Source: Hafnia alvei (GTDB taxonomy: Bacteria > Pseudomonadota > Gammaproteobacteria > Enterobacterales > Enterobacteriaceae). Taken from it: DNA of 64,000 nt. The first letter of the stretch is position 1. Each line of letters starts with the position of its first letter. The position numbers and the translations under genes are program-made. The DNA lies in NCBI RefSeq assembly GCF_034424155.1, contig NZ_CP139992.1:558001-622000 (forward strand). The letters are read 5' to 3'. The notes below the pieces were generated by a model. The model saw nothing but the letters and a program-made list of their open reading frames with translations. It was not told the DNA's origin and made no database searches. Below, piece after piece: positions 29,955 to 40,091 of the stretch.

Positions 29955-30724
29955 TTGCCACTCTCATCTGCGGTCAGCGCTAATCCATCTCTGGCCGCTT
30001 CAATACCTTCGGGAAGCGAATTTTCCAGCATCCACGCATCAAACTGGTGGCTAATGTGGGTCAGCCAAATTTTCTCGCAGCCTATCCGCTGTTTTAACGC
30101 TATCACCGTATTGAGATCGCTGTGGTTCTTCGGCGTGCTTGGGCGTGGCTCATGGCTACAGTCGATAATCATGATTTCAGGCGGCTGCTGGCACAAAAAA
30201 CTCGCGGTAGCTTCGGGCAAGCCTGCGGTATCCGTCAGATAAGCGATTCGATGATGGGGGGTTGTGAATAGATAGCCAAAAGTGAGTTTTGAATGGTTGA
30301 GCGGAAGCGGGGTGATACTTAATCCTTGCAGCTGGATGGTTTCAAACGCCGTGAGCGTATGGTTGAAATCAAGTATGCCGGGATGCTTAAACAGATCGTC
30401 GCAGCCCATTTCATCTGGCGGCCCATAGACGGGAATGCTATCACCCACGCCCCAGCGCAGTGGAAATAATCCCTGGACATGGTCCATATGGTAATGCGTT
30501 AGCAAAAACTGGTTAATTTGCTCAGGTGTAAACTGTTCGGCGAGATCGTGCAAACCTGCGTCAATCAGCGTTCGGCTGCCGTTATATTCCAGCATGGCGC
30601 TACAGGGTTTTCGCCGATATTGCGGCTGTTTTCTGGCTCGCTGACAGACAATGCAATGACAGCCAAAAGCGGGCACCTGCTGTGCTCCGCCGGTGCCTAA
30701 AAATGTGAGAGTAAGCTTGGACAT
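29948..30724 (-). CDS. phnP: phosphoribosyl 1,2-cyclic phosphate phosphodiesterase PhnP
   Basis: A 258-residue metallo-beta-lactamase-fold enzyme that opens the cyclic phosphate made by C-P lyase, giving ribose 1,5-bisphosphate. The metal motif HYHMDH is at 77-82, and the structural-zinc cysteines are in CHCIVC at 22-27. Last gene of the phn operon, two bases after phnO. Confidence 0.96.
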   Translation of the reverse strand: MSKLTLTFLGTGGAQQVPAFGCHCIVCQRARKQPQYRRKPCSAMLEYNGSRTLIDAGLHDLAEQFTPEQINQFLLTHYHMDHVQGLFPLRWGVGDSIPVYGPPDEMGCDDLFKHPGILDFNHTLTAFETIQLQGLSITPLPLNHSKLTFGYLFTTPHHRIAYLTDTAGLPEATASFLCQQPPEIMIIDCSHEPRPSTPKNHSDLNTVIALKQRIGCEKIWLTHISHQFDAWMLENSLPEGIEAARDGLALTADESGNY

Positions 30725-30726
30725 CG

Positions 30727-31185
30727 TTACTGATCCGACAGCGGTTTGACGAAGCGAAAGTGAGTGTGAAGATAGCCTTCACGCTGATAAAAACGATGCG
30801 CGTCATAACGCGTTGCGCGGGTAGACAGCTCGGTCTGCTCCGCCCCTAATTCACGTGCCGTATCTTCCGCCCAACGCAAGAGCCGTTTACCCACGCCAGC
30901 GCCACGCGCCTGCGGCGTAATGATCAGCTCCTGAATTTCGGCAATCCAGTTGACGTGATGCAGATGATATTGCAGATGAAGGCTAATAAATCCCAGCACC
31001 TCGCCGTCCTGTGTGGCTAGCGCATAATGCATATTTGGATTGGCCAAATTGAGCGCATAGCCTTTGGCAAATGCGAGGCGGTCAAACTCACATTGCTCAA
31101 GTTCACACATCAGGTGATACACCGTGTTTTCATCCAGCGCGGTGGCGGGGCGTAAAATGATATGGGGAGAAGTCGTCTCTGGCAT
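30727..31185 (-). CDS. phnO: aminoalkylphosphonate N-acetyltransferase PhnO
   Basis: A 152-residue GNAT enzyme that acetylates aminoalkylphosphonates before C-P cleavage. Motif A lies in [18 protein letters not shown] (about 87-104), followed by [19 protein letters not shown]. It lies between phnN and phnP, as in E. coli. The similarity to GNATs in general is clear. The specific name rests partly on position. Confidence 0.92.
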   Translation of the reverse strand: MPETTSPHIILRPATALDENTVYHLMCELEQCEFDRLAFAKGYALNLANPNMHYALATQDGEVLGFISLHLQYHLHHVNWIAEIQELIITPQARGAGVGKRLLRWAEDTARELGAEQTELSTRATRYDAHRFYQREGYLHTHFRFVKPLSDQ

Positions 31186-31217
31186 ACAGAACCTCTACGT
31201 GATGGTGAAACAAAAAA

Positions 31218-31775
31218 TTAAACGGAAACAGCAATAGTGCGCTCTACGAGGCGCAAAAACTCCCGCAACGTATGCTGCAAATCATCATTGTTATTCAGAT
31301 AGTCGCAGCGTGCGCTTTCCGGTAATTGATAATCCTGTGCACGTTGCAAACGCTGCTCTATTTGCAGCGGCGTTTCGCGTCCTCGCGCTAATAAACGCTG
31401 GCGCAAGGTGGCTTGAGAAACCTGCAAACACACGGCCTGAATTCGATCGCCGTAGCGCTCACGGGCGATAGGCAGATGGGCGCGAGAACCGTTGACCACC
31501 ACGTTAATCCCCTGAGCTAGCCACTGATCTATTTCTATACCCAACCCATAATAATGCTGATTAGCCTGCCAGTGCAGCGCAAAAAGTCCTTGGCTGCGCC
31601 GCTGTATAAACTCGTTCTCGCTGAGCTCAATGTGGTTTTCCGAGCCCGCATGACAGGCTCGGGTAATGTAGCGATGGGCGACGAGCAGCGGAGCGGTTTG
31701 CTGCTCGCGTAACGCCTGAAGCAAACTGTCTTTACCTGAGCCCGACGCGCCTACCAGATAAATTAATTTTGCCAT
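31218..31775 (-). CDS. phnN: ribose 1,5-bisphosphate phosphokinase PhnN
   Basis: A 185-residue P-loop kinase related to guanylate kinase. It converts ribose 1,5-bisphosphate to PRPP, returning the C-P lyase sugar to metabolism. Walker A is GASGSGKDSL near residue 9. RYITRACHAGSENH and VNGSRAHLP are family segments. The start overlaps the phnM stop by one base. Confidence 0.95.
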   Translation of the reverse strand: MAKLIYLVGASGSGKDSLLQALREQQTAPLLVAHRYITRACHAGSENHIELSENEFIQRRSQGLFALHWQANQHYYGLGIEIDQWLAQGINVVVNGSRAHLPIARERYGDRIQAVCLQVSQATLRQRLLARGRETPLQIEQRLQRAQDYQLPESARCDYLNNNDDLQHTLREFLRLVERTIAVSV

Positions 31776-32911
31776 TAGAACACCCGTATCCCTTCACGCC
31801 AGACGTGATTCACATGAATATGCTCGCCGTGGCGTTGAGCTAATACCAAGTCCGCTCTTTTGCCTTCCGCAAGCACGCCACGATCGGACAACCCCAGCGC
31901 TTTCGCCGGATTGCGTGTCACTAATGACATTGCCTGAGGCAGCGTAAACGAATTGTTCTCGCTGGCAGCGACGCAAAACGCGGCATCCAACAGGCTAGCG
32001 GGATAATAGTCGGATGACAGAATGTCCAATACGCCGAGCGCAGCTAATTCATGAGCCGCGACGTTACCGGAATGCGAGCCGCCTCGCACAATATTGGGGG
32101 CACCCATCATGACATGTAGACCGCGTTGATGTGATGCATGTGCCGCCTCTATCGTGGTGGGGAATTCGGCAATCACGCTGCCTAACTGATGCGATTCATC
32201 GGCATGTGCTTCGGTGGCATCATCATGGCTGGCGAGCGCAATACCGCGCGTGCGGCAGAGTTCAGCGATGGCGTGTCGATTAGGCTGTGACCAGCGCTCG
32301 GCATTCTCCAGCTGTTCACGTTCATAATCATCCATTTGCTCATCGCTGAGATGGTATTTGCCCTGAAAGTATTCGCGATATTTCTGCGGGTTAACGAATT
32401 GGCGCTGGCCGGGAGAGTGGTCCATCAATGAAACCAGTGACACACCGCGTTTCTCCACCAGCTGTTGAAACAGGGGAAGCGTGCTGTGATGAGGTAACTC
32501 GCAGCGCAGGTGTAGGCGGTGCTCAGCGCGATTGACGCCGCGCTGCTGGCTGTCGATCACCGCGTTGATCATTTTTTCCAGATTATCTAAGCGATCGCCG
32601 CCGTCGCGCACGTCACCCAAAGCTACGGCATCAAGCACCGTGGTGATCCCACTGGCAATCATCAGCGCATCGTGGCTGCTCATGGCAGAATGCGCAGGCC
32701 AGCTGACCTTTGGTCGTGGAGTGAAAAACTTGTCCAAATTATCGGTATGTAGCTCAATTAAACCGGGCAGCAGCCAGCCGCCGTGGCCGTCTATGGCTTC
32801 GGGCAAACGGCTATCGCTATCGGCAAAGGCGCGGATCACGCCGTCTTGAACCTCAAGCGAACCTGCCACCACTTCATTTTCCAGCACCAGTTTTACATTG
32901 TTCACGATCAT
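31775..32911 (-). CDS. phnM: alpha-D-ribose 1-methylphosphonate 5-triphosphate diphosphatase PhnM
   Basis: A 378-residue amidohydrolase-superfamily enzyme that removes pyrophosphate from the triphosphate made by PhnGHIL. GLIELHTDNLDKF near 50-62 carries the metal ligands, with further ligands in LMDHSPGQRQF and LASHDDATEAH, and DILSSDYYPASLL near 285. It is an intact member of the operon. Confidence 0.96.
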   Translation of the reverse strand: MIVNNVKLVLENEVVAGSLEVQDGVIRAFADSDSRLPEAIDGHGGWLLPGLIELHTDNLDKFFTPRPKVSWPAHSAMSSHDALMIASGITTVLDAVALGDVRDGGDRLDNLEKMINAVIDSQQRGVNRAEHRLHLRCELPHHSTLPLFQQLVEKRGVSLVSLMDHSPGQRQFVNPQKYREYFQGKYHLSDEQMDDYEREQLENAERWSQPNRHAIAELCRTRGIALASHDDATEAHADESHQLGSVIAEFPTTIEAAHASHQRGLHVMMGAPNIVRGGSHSGNVAAHELAALGVLDILSSDYYPASLLDAAFCVAASENNSFTLPQAMSLVTRNPAKALGLSDRGVLAEGKRADLVLAQRHGEHIHVNHVWREGIRVF

Positions 32912-32923
32912 GGTTTTGCTCCG

Positions 32924-33613
32924 CTATTCACTCATTACATGCAGACGATCTGCAACATGGTCGCGCACGGCTTCATCATGGAAGATCCCGACGATAGCGG
33001 CACCACGTGCTTTGGCTTGATCGATCAAACTCACCACCGCGGCGCTATTGGTGGTATCGAGCGACGCCGTAGGTTCATCGAGCAACAAAATGGGATAATC
33101 AACCACGAACCCACGGGCGATATTCACGCGCTGCTGCTCGCCGCCGGAAAAAGTGGAAGGTGCCAAATGCCAGAGGCGTTGGGGAACGTTGAGATGGGTT
33201 AACAACGCCGCCGCTTTTTGTTCGCAGGCCTGACGTTCGTAGCCCAGTTCAAGCATCGGCTGCATCACCACGTCTAATGCGCTAATGCGTGGGATCACGC
33301 GTAGAAACTGGCTGACCCAGCCGATCGTTTGGCGACGTACGGCGAGGATCTGCCTTGCTGGGGCTTGCACCATATCCAGCCATTCACCCTGATGTTGTAC
33401 CCAGATGCTGCCTTCATCGGGCAGATAGTTAGCATAAAGCGATCGCAACAGCGTTGATTTGCCGCTGCCTGAATGACCGTGCAACACCACGCATTCACCG
33501 GCGTTCACTTCCAATGACGCGTCTGAAAGTACCGGCAGACGAATACTGTTTTGGTGATGCAGCACAAAGGTTTTACTCAGATTTTCTACGCGCAAGCGTG
33601 TTGTTATGGTCAT
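32924..33613 (-). CDS. phnL: C-P lyase accessory ATPase PhnL
   Basis: A 229-residue ABC-type ATPase. Walker [10 protein letters not shown] near 45, signature [14 protein letters not shown] near 155 and Walker B ILLLDEP are intact. In E. coli PhnL is required with PhnG, PhnH and PhnI to join phosphonate to the ribose of ATP. It has no membrane partner. Confidence 0.96.
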   Translation of the reverse strand: MTITTRLRVENLSKTFVLHHQNSIRLPVLSDASLEVNAGECVVLHGHSGSGKSTLLRSLYANYLPDEGSIWVQHQGEWLDMVQAPARQILAVRRQTIGWVSQFLRVIPRISALDVVMQPMLELGYERQACEQKAAALLTHLNVPQRLWHLAPSTFSGGEQQRVNIARGFVVDYPILLLDEPTASLDTTNSAAVVSLIDQAKARGAAIVGIFHDEAVRDHVADRLHVMSE

Positions 33614-33622
33614 GATTTTCGC

Positions 33623-34429
33623 TCAGTTTTGTAAAACGGAAGAAACCAACAACTGGGTATACGGATGATGAGGATCGTCTAATACGCGATCCGTCAGCCC
33701 GCTCTCAACCACTTTGCCTTGCTTCATCACCAGCAAACGATGCGCCAGCAGGCGAGCAACGCCGAGATCATGGGTCACGATCACTACGGCTAACTGAAGC
33801 TCGACCACCAACGTGCGCAGCAGATCGAGCAGGCGCGCCTGGACTGAAACATCAAGCCCGCCGGTGGGTTCATCCATAAACACAACGCGCGGATGAGTCA
33901 CCAAATTGCGCGCTATTTGCAGGCGTTGCTGCATGCCGCCTGAAAACGTGGTGGGTAGATCGTCAATACGCGTGGCTGGGATCTCCACGTCTTCCAGCCA
34001 ACGCATGGCTTCGGCGCGAATATTGCCGTAATGACGTTGCCCTACGGCCATTAAGCGTTCGCCGATATTGCCACCGGCCGAAACGTGCGGGCGTAGCCCG
34101 TCGAGCGGATGCTGATGCACCACGCCCCATTCGGTGCGCAGCAGGCGACGGCGGTCGCTTTCGCTCATGGCGTATAAATCCTGAATGCCTTGGGCGCTCA
34201 AATAGCGAATCTCTCCCTGCTGCGGGGTGAGACGTGCGGAGATGGATTTCAGCAGCGTTGTTTTACCGGATCCCGACTCTCCGACGATCCCCAACACTTC
34301 GCCCGGATAGAGATCGAAAGAGACATCGCTAAAGCCTTTGCCCGGCGCATACAGGTGGGTCAGATTGTTCACGGAAAGCAGCGGCAGATCGTCGGCTGGT
34401 GCTGAGAAGATCGAGTCTGTGGCGTTCAT
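33623..34429 (-). CDS. phnK: C-P lyase complex ATPase PhnK
   Basis: A 268-residue ABC-type ATPase that docks on the PhnGHIJ core. Walker A GESGSGKTT, signature FSGGMQQRLQIARN and Walker B VVFMDEP are present. The N-terminus is some 16 residues longer than the E. coli protein before LLSVNNLTHLYAPGKGF. The start at 34429 overlaps the phnJ stop as ATGA. A longer frame from 34459 would run further into phnJ and is not needed. Confidence 0.95.
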   Translation of the reverse strand: MNATDSIFSAPADDLPLLSVNNLTHLYAPGKGFSDVSFDLYPGEVLGIVGESGSGKTTLLKSISARLTPQQGEIRYLSAQGIQDLYAMSESDRRRLLRTEWGVVHQHPLDGLRPHVSAGGNIGERLMAVGQRHYGNIRAEAMRWLEDVEIPATRIDDLPTTFSGGMQQRLQIARNLVTHPRVVFMDEPTGGLDVSVQARLLDLLRTLVVELQLAVVIVTHDLGVARLLAHRLLVMKQGKVVESGLTDRVLDDPHHPYTQLLVSSVLQN

Positions 34430-35289
34430 TGCGCGTTGGCCTCGCTGTGCTGGCGGCAAAAATCGGTGTCGGAGCAGACGAACATTCTGGAGCCTTGATC
34501 GTCGAGCACCACTTCATCCAAATAGCTGTGCTGCGATCCGCAAATCGCGCAGGGCTGATCCCATTGCTGCACGCTGAACGGATGATCGTCGAAGTCGAGG
34601 CTTTCCACTTTGGTGAACGGGGGTACGGCGTAGATCCGTTTTTCGCGTCCGGCACCAAACAGCTGGAGCGCGGGCATCATGTTCATCTTGGGATTATCAA
34701 ATTTTGGGATCGGTGAGGGAGCCATCACATAACGATGATTGACCTTCACGGGGTAATCATAGGTAGTTGCAATGTGGCCGAAGCGTGCGATGTCCTCATA
34801 CAGTTTTACCTGCATGACGCCATACTCCTCCAACGCATGCATTTTTCGCGTTTCGGTTTCACGCGGCTCGATAAAACGCAGCGGTTCAGGCATTGGAACC
34901 TGATAGATGATGATTTGATCTTGGCGCAGCGGCGTTTCAGGTATGCGGTGGCGAGTTTGAATCAGCGTGGCGTCGGCGGTTACTTCTGTGGTGTTAACGC
35001 CGGTAACGCGCTGGAAGAAACGGCGAATTGATACCGCATTGGTGGTGTCGTCTGCGCCCTGATCGATCACTTTTAAGGTATCGGCTTCACCAATCACGCT
35101 GGCGGTGAGCTGAATTCCGCCGGTTCCCCAGCCATAGGGCATCGGCATTTCTCGTCCGCCAAAAGGCACCTGATAGCCGGGGATCGCCACGGCTTTAAGG
35201 ATCGCGCGGCGGATCATGCGTTTGGTCTGCTCATCGAGATAGCCGTAGTTATAGCCCGCTAAACTGTAACCGGTTAGCACGTTAGTCAT
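34426..35289 (-). CDS. phnJ: C-P lyase catalytic subunit PhnJ
   Basis: A 287-residue radical SAM enzyme that breaks the carbon-phosphorus bond. The non-canonical cluster motif C-X2-C-X21-C-X5-C is exact near the C-terminus (CAIC...VCSDTDFC), as in E. coli PhnJ. The start at 35289 follows AGGAGA inside the 3' end of phnI, with an 8-base overlap, and gives the family N-terminus. The longer frame from 35391 is only an open frame through phnI. Confidence 0.97.
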   Translation of the reverse strand: MTNVLTGYSLAGYNYGYLDEQTKRMIRRAILKAVAIPGYQVPFGGREMPMPYGWGTGGIQLTASVIGEADTLKVIDQGADDTTNAVSIRRFFQRVTGVNTTEVTADATLIQTRHRIPETPLRQDQIIIYQVPMPEPLRFIEPRETETRKMHALEEYGVMQVKLYEDIARFGHIATTYDYPVKVNHRYVMAPSPIPKFDNPKMNMMPALQLFGAGREKRIYAVPPFTKVESLDFDDHPFSVQQWDQPCAICGSQHSYLDEVVLDDQGSRMFVCSDTDFCRQHSEANAQ

Positions 35290-36367
35290 GTGCATTCTCC
35301 TGACGGTCATTGAATTCCTGTTGTAAGCGGTGGAGTAATTCCAGCTCGGCTTGAAAATCAACGTAGTGCGGTAATTTAAGGTGGGAGACAAACCCGGCGG
35401 CTTCTACGCTATCGGCGTGCGCCAGCACGAACTCTTCGTCTTGAGCGGGGCCGTTGATCTGCTCTTGGTAATCGGGTGCCTGAAGGGCGCGATCGACCAG
35501 CGCCATCGCCATCGCTTTGCGCTCGCTCATGCCAAACACCAAGCCGTAGCCGCGCGTGAAATGCGGGGCATCATCGGGTTGGGCAACAAAGCCGTTGATC
35601 ATTTCGCATTCGGTCAGCAACAGCTCGCCAATATCGACGGAAAAGCCCAGCTCTTCAGGCGTAATGCTTAGGCTGACATAGCCGCTGCGAATTTCTCCCG
35701 CAAACGGATGGTTACGCCCATAGCCGCGTTGAGTGGAGTAGCCCAGCGCCAGCAGATAGCCCTCGTCGCCACGCACCAACTGCTGTAAACGCGAAGAGCG
35801 AGAGCAGGGATAAACCGGCGGTGTGCGGGTGATGTCATCGGGTTCAGCGCCGTTGTCGTGTTCCGCGCGTGCCAGCCCTTGCTGTGCCAACATGTTGAAG
35901 ACGTGCGGGCTATGCGATTCGTTCATCGCTTCATCGCGGTTGATTTCCGGCGTTTCGCCGTTGGCTAACAGCGTGAAATCTAACAGCCGATGGGTGTAGT
36001 CATAGGTGGGGCCGAGTACTTGCCCACCGGGCAGATCTTTATACACTGCCGAAATGCGGCGCTCTAAACGCATATCCTGCGTGTCCAAGGCATCGCTGAC
36101 CGCCAGACGCGGTAGGGTAGTGCGATAGGCACGCAGTAAAAAGATGGCTTCGACCAGATCGCCGCTGGCCTGTTTGATCGCCAGCGCGGCAAGTTGTCTA
36201 TCGTAGATCCCGCCTTCGGTCATCACGCGATCGACGGCTAACGTAAGTTGCTGATCGATTTGATCAACGCTGAGTTCATTGAGCTGAGACGATCCGCGGC
36301 GCTTCTGTTCTTGCAAACGGTGGGCGGCGGCGATGGCTTTTTCGCCCCCTTTAACGGCTACGTACAT
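35282..36367 (-). CDS. phnI: C-P lyase core subunit PhnI
   Basis: A 361-residue subunit of the PhnGHIJ core and a nucleosidase acting on ATP/GTP in vitro. Conserved blocks are [12 protein letters not shown] at the N-terminus, [35 protein letters not shown] and [15 protein letters not shown]. The start at 36367 matches the family and overlaps phnH by 17 bases, the same arrangement as in E. coli. Confidence 0.97.
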   Translation of the reverse strand: MYVAVKGGEKAIAAAHRLQEQKRRGSSQLNELSVDQIDQQLTLAVDRVMTEGGIYDRQLAALAIKQASGDLVEAIFLLRAYRTTLPRLAVSDALDTQDMRLERRISAVYKDLPGGQVLGPTYDYTHRLLDFTLLANGETPEINRDEAMNESHSPHVFNMLAQQGLARAEHDNGAEPDDITRTPPVYPCSRSSRLQQLVRGDEGYLLALGYSTQRGYGRNHPFAGEIRSGYVSLSITPEELGFSVDIGELLLTECEMINGFVAQPDDAPHFTRGYGLVFGMSERKAMAMALVDRALQAPDYQEQINGPAQDEEFVLAHADSVEAAGFVSHLKLPHYVDFQAELELLHRLQQEFNDRQENAHD

Positions 36368-36950
36368 CGAACACCTCCACGAGCGTGGTGCGCGGAATGG
36401 CAAGCAGACGTTCGCCGCAGGTAAAGACGAAATCGCAGCCCAGCGGGAAGCTGTGCGAACGTTCGGTTAAGGCGTTGAGCACGACGTCTGAAATCTGGGG
36501 CGCAATCATGCGCTCTTCTAAAATGCCGGGGCCGGTGAGGCGCAACATGTGGCCACCGCTGAGGCTTTTTACCTGCACAATCACCGTGGCGCTGGTTTCC
36601 GGTGAGACATCTTCACCTTGCGCGAAATCAGCCAGTTGTTCAGCGGTAACCTGTTCATTCACGACCGTAAAGGCAGCCAGTGAAGGTTCAATGGCCAGCG
36701 GAGCGCCGGTATGAAAGCGCAGATTTTGCTGCGCGGTTTCCGAGCTTAGCTCGGGAGGGAACCATACTGGCGTATCTTGATCACTCAGGGTTAACAGCAC
36801 GCTGGTAGTGGCGCTGTTGAGCGGCAGCCAGCCTTCTGGCGTGTTATTTAAATTCACGATCACGCCGGGTTCGCTCATGGCTTTCAGCAGGCGGCGAAAA
36901 TGGTTTTGTGCATCATGCACGGGCAATGTAAAAGCGGTCATTAACGTCAT
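36351..36950 (-). CDS. phnH: C-P lyase core subunit PhnH
   Basis: A 199-residue structural subunit of the PhnGHIJ complex. [18 protein letters not shown] near 17-34, RFHTGAPL and the C-terminal [18 protein letters not shown] identify the family. It overlaps phnG by one base and phnI by 17. Confidence 0.95.
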   Translation of the reverse strand: MTLMTAFTLPVHDAQNHFRRLLKAMSEPGVIVNLNNTPEGWLPLNSATTSVLLTLSDQDTPVWFPPELSSETAQQNLRFHTGAPLAIEPSLAAFTVVNEQVTAEQLADFAQGEDVSPETSATVIVQVKSLSGGHMLRLTGPGILEERMIAPQISDVVLNALTERSHSFPLGCDFVFTCGERLLAIPRTTLVEVFDVRSR

Positions 36951-37423
36951 TAGTTATCTCCGCGAACCAGAGTGAAGAAGTCTACTCGGCTAGCTGCAAT
37001 TTCTTGGGCGCGCTGCTGGTGTCGTTCTTGTTGCAGTGCGGCGAGTGGGTTAATCAGGTTTTCCAGCAAAGTTATGTTGTGCTCGCGCTCTTGCAGCAGG
37101 GCGTCGATTAACGCGCAGCGCTCGGCGTGAGATTTGTCGCGGCCAAGCTGATAGCTGTAGCCATAGGTGCCGCTGCTGAGCTGAATGACTGCGCGGGTGA
37201 GCGTGGCATCGCCAAGGAAGAATCGCTGGCCGCTCCCGCCGGTACGCGCCTGTATTTGGGTGAGGCCGGTTTCTGCGGGGCGAATATTTTTCCACTCCAA
37301 AGCGTTCAGATGCAGGGCATCCCACAGCGGATTAAGATCGTCGGGCTGGCTGTGCGCCAGTGTTGCCATCCAGCGTTGGCGCTCAGCGATTGAATAATGA
37401 GAGTGAGACGGTGTGGCGTCCAT
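36950..37423 (-). CDS. phnG: C-P lyase core subunit PhnG
   Basis: A 157-residue subunit required with PhnH, PhnI and PhnL for phosphonate-ribose coupling. Family segments are [52 protein letters not shown] and [13 protein letters not shown]. Its ATG directly follows the phnF stop codon (TAAATG). Confidence 0.95.
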   Translation of the reverse strand: MDATPSHSHYSIAERQRWMATLAHSQPDDLNPLWDALHLNALEWKNIRPAETGLTQIQARTGGSGQRFFLGDATLTRAVIQLSSGTYGYSYQLGRDKSHAERCALIDALLQEREHNITLLENLINPLAALQQERHQQRAQEIAASRVDFFTLVRGDN

Positions 37424-38149
37424 TTAGTGCTCCATGGTCAGTTCGATCATGTCGGCACGCGTCAGGCTAACGGAATACTCCGCAGGCTGTGACTGGCCTT
37501 CACAGTGATTTAAGGTACGAACACACATCAGCGGTGCGTGGGTGGCGATTTCTAACAGTCGGCTCTCTTTGGCCTGTGCGCGGCGTGCGCTAATGCGGGT
37601 TTGAGTGCGGCTAAGTTCACGTCCAAGATGCTGTTGGATATAACCGTGCAGCGAACCGCTGGTGAAGTTTTGCAACGTGCTCCACCAACTGAGATCCGGT
37701 AGGAAATGGTCAATAACGCATACCGGCACGCCGTTTACACGGCGCAGGGTGCGCAAATGAATAACCTGTTGGCCTTCTTCCATCCCTAACGCATCGGCAA
37801 TATGGCTAACCGTAGGGCGGAGCACCGAGATCAACCGCTCGCTGGTGGGATGGCTACCCTGTTCCAATAGGTTTTGACTAAAGCGAGCCTGTGAGTGCAG
37901 CGGATAATCAAACGGGCGGATCAACACTAAAACGCCTACGCCTTGACGACGTTGCACCCAGCCTCGAACGACTAATTCATCAATGGCGCGGCGCAGAGTG
38001 TGGCGATTTACCTCATAACGTTCAGCGAGCTGATGCTCTGCGGGAAGATAGTCTCCGCACTGGTAATGCTGGCGTAGGTCTTGTTCCAATAACGCCGCAA
38101 TCTCTTGATAGCGGGTGGGGAAGCTGGTCGGATGTCTAGATAAGTGCAT
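37424..38149 (-). CDS. phnF: GntR/HutC-type transcriptional regulator PhnF
   Basis: A 241-residue regulator, exactly the E. coli length. It has an N-terminal winged HTH (about 13-85; LPAEHQLAERYEVNRHTLRRA) and a C-terminal UTRA ligand domain. It lies inside the phn operon and presumably regulates phosphonate genes. Its role in E. coli is poorly defined. The start at 38149 matches the conserved MHLSRHPTSFPTRYQEIA. The frame upstream to 38287 is phnE antiphase sequence. Confidence 0.94.
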   Translation of the reverse strand: MHLSRHPTSFPTRYQEIAALLEQDLRQHYQCGDYLPAEHQLAERYEVNRHTLRRAIDELVVRGWVQRRQGVGVLVLIRPFDYPLHSQARFSQNLLEQGSHPTSERLISVLRPTVSHIADALGMEEGQQVIHLRTLRRVNGVPVCVIDHFLPDLSWWSTLQNFTSGSLHGYIQQHLGRELSRTQTRISARRAQAKESRLLEIATHAPLMCVRTLNHCEGQSQPAEYSVSLTRADMIELTMEH

Positions 38150-38169
38150 AACAAACAAAGCCTCTTTAA

Positions 38170-38964
38170 TCAGATGAAGTGCTTGCGTAGACGCTGAGAC
38201 ATGAAATCCAGCAGGCTGACCGTGACGATGATGAACACCATCAGCGCGCAGGTTTGCTGGAACTGAAATCCGCGGATGGCTTCCCACAGGGTGACGCCGA
38301 TACCACCGGCACCCACCATGCCCACCACGGTGGCGGAGCGAACGTTGGATTCAAAACGGTAGAGTGAATAAGAGATCCACAGCGGCATAACCTGAGGAAG
38401 AACGCCGTAGATGATCTCTTCCAACTTGTTGGCACCGGTGGCTTTGACGCCCTCAATGGGGCCCGGCTCGATGGCCTCGACCGCTTCTGAAAACAGCTTC
38501 GCCAAAACGCCGGTGGTATGAATAAATAGCGCCAGCACGCCAGCAAATGGGCCAAGACCAACGGCCACCACAAACAGCATGGCGAATACCATTTCGTTAA
38601 TGGCGCGGCAGGCGTCCATCAGTCGGCGGGTCGGTTGGTAGATCCACCACGGCACGAGGTTTTCGGCGCTCATCAGCCCTAGTGGAATAGATAGCACTAT
38701 GGAAAGCGCGGTTCCCCAAACGGCGATTTGGAGCGTTACCAGCATTTCGCCAAGATATTGCTGCCATTGGCTAAAATCGGGCGGGAAGAAATCAGCGGCA
38801 AAGGTCGCCATATTGCCAGCATCACGAAACAGCGTGAGCGGAGCCATTTCCGCGCCATGCCAAGACCAAGCGAGAACCGCAAGTAGAATGGCACCGGTGA
38901 AAAGGCTAAACCAGCTACGCTTTTGCTCGGGCACTAGGGCTGCGGTGGATTGAGTGGTTTGCAT
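38170..38964 (-). CDS. phnE: phosphonate ABC transporter permease PhnE
   Basis: A 264-residue inner-membrane permease with about six hydrophobic segments and the EAA-like loop ([22 protein letters not shown]) that contacts PhnC. The gene is a single intact frame, unlike E. coli K-12, where an 8-bp repeat breaks phnE and makes phosphonate use cryptic. The ATG at 38964 follows TTGGAG. The open frame continues upstream only to a TTG at 38976. Confidence 0.96.
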   Translation of the reverse strand: MQTTQSTAALVPEQKRSWFSLFTGAILLAVLAWSWHGAEMAPLTLFRDAGNMATFAADFFPPDFSQWQQYLGEMLVTLQIAVWGTALSIVLSIPLGLMSAENLVPWWIYQPTRRLMDACRAINEMVFAMLFVVAVGLGPFAGVLALFIHTTGVLAKLFSEAVEAIEPGPIEGVKATGANKLEEIIYGVLPQVMPLWISYSLYRFESNVRSATVVGMVGAGGIGVTLWEAIRGFQFQQTCALMVFIIVTVSLLDFMSQRLRKHFI

Positions 38965-39039
38965 CTGTATCTCCAATTTGGTGTCGCTTTTCTCCTAGCT
39001 CAGCTTTGCTGCATGCAGAGCTAGGAGGCGAAGGCCAAA

Positions 39040-40056
39040 TTACTGAGTGGCTGTTTTCAAACTGTTCATGGCGTTTAGCGCCGAACTCAGACGATCGAGA
39101 TCGTCCATTTGAGCCTGTAGCGCCGCGGTTTTTGTGGCTTTGTCGGTTGGGCTTAAACCTTCGTTGGCTTTGATCGTCTGAGTTTGCTTAAACAGTGAGA
39201 GCTGGCGGATGGGAACCAGTTGAAGATCGCTGGATGGGCGGAACGGTGCCCAGCTCAAGCCTTTTAGAACCTGTTGTTCTTCCGGCGTTTTGCCGTAATT
39301 CATAAAGAAGCCGTAGATCTTTTGTTTGGCATCTTCTGGCAAGTTTTTACGCCATACGATCGGGTCGCCGGGGATCAACGGTGATTTCCAGATCACTTTC
39401 AGATCTTTGAATTTCTCCGGAGCCGTGATCTTCAGACGATCGAGGTTTTCGGTATTGTTGGTCGCTACGTCAACCTGTTTGTTCGCTACGGCGAGCGCGT
39501 TGGTTTCATGGTTAGCGTTCACGGTGCGTTTAAAGTCGCTAGCGGCAGTATTGTTCTTAGCGAAAACGTAATAGCCGGGGACTAAATAACCGGAGGTAGA
39601 GTTAGGATCGCCGTTGCCGAAGGTAAGATCCTTCTTCTTAGCCAGCATTTCTTGAACGTTGTTGATCGGGCTGTCTTTATTCACGATCAGCACGCTCCAG
39701 TAACCAGGTGAACCATCTGCAGCCACGGTTTGCGCAAAGACTTGTCCGTTGGCGCGATCCACGGCTTCCATCGCCGAGAGGTTGCCATACCACGCGATAT
39801 CGACTTTATTAAAGCGCATGCCTTGGATGATGCCTGCATAGTCTGGGGCGAAGAAGGCATTGACCTTCATACCCAGCTTTTTCTCCATATCCTTGAGGAA
39901 CGGGTCCCACTGCGGTTTTAGGTTTTGTTGGGATTCCGTCGAAATAATGCCGAAGTTGAGCGCCGGAGCCTGTTCTTCAGCGTGTGCAGTGCCAAGCAGG
40001 GTACAGACGCTGAACATGCTGGTGAAAGCCAGCGCGGCTACCGTTTTGTAAGTCAT
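39040..40056 (-). CDS. phnD: phosphonate-binding periplasmic protein PhnD
   Basis: A 338-residue solute-binding protein. The signal peptide ends near residue 27 (TLLGTAHA | EEQAP). The mature part begins LNFGIISTESQQNLKPQW and contains DIAWYGNLSAMEAVDRANGQ and DPNSTSGYLVPGYY, which line the phosphonate site in the E. coli protein. The ribosome site AGGGAG precedes ATG 40056. Confidence 0.96.
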   Translation of the reverse strand: MTYKTVAALAFTSMFSVCTLLGTAHAEEQAPALNFGIISTESQQNLKPQWDPFLKDMEKKLGMKVNAFFAPDYAGIIQGMRFNKVDIAWYGNLSAMEAVDRANGQVFAQTVAADGSPGYWSVLIVNKDSPINNVQEMLAKKKDLTFGNGDPNSTSGYLVPGYYVFAKNNTAASDFKRTVNANHETNALAVANKQVDVATNNTENLDRLKITAPEKFKDLKVIWKSPLIPGDPIVWRKNLPEDAKQKIYGFFMNYGKTPEEQQVLKGLSWAPFRPSSDLQLVPIRQLSLFKQTQTIKANEGLSPTDKATKTAALQAQMDDLDRLSSALNAMNSLKTATQ

Positions 40057-40091
40057 GTGATGACTCCCTATGAGCATGTTGAAGGTTCGAA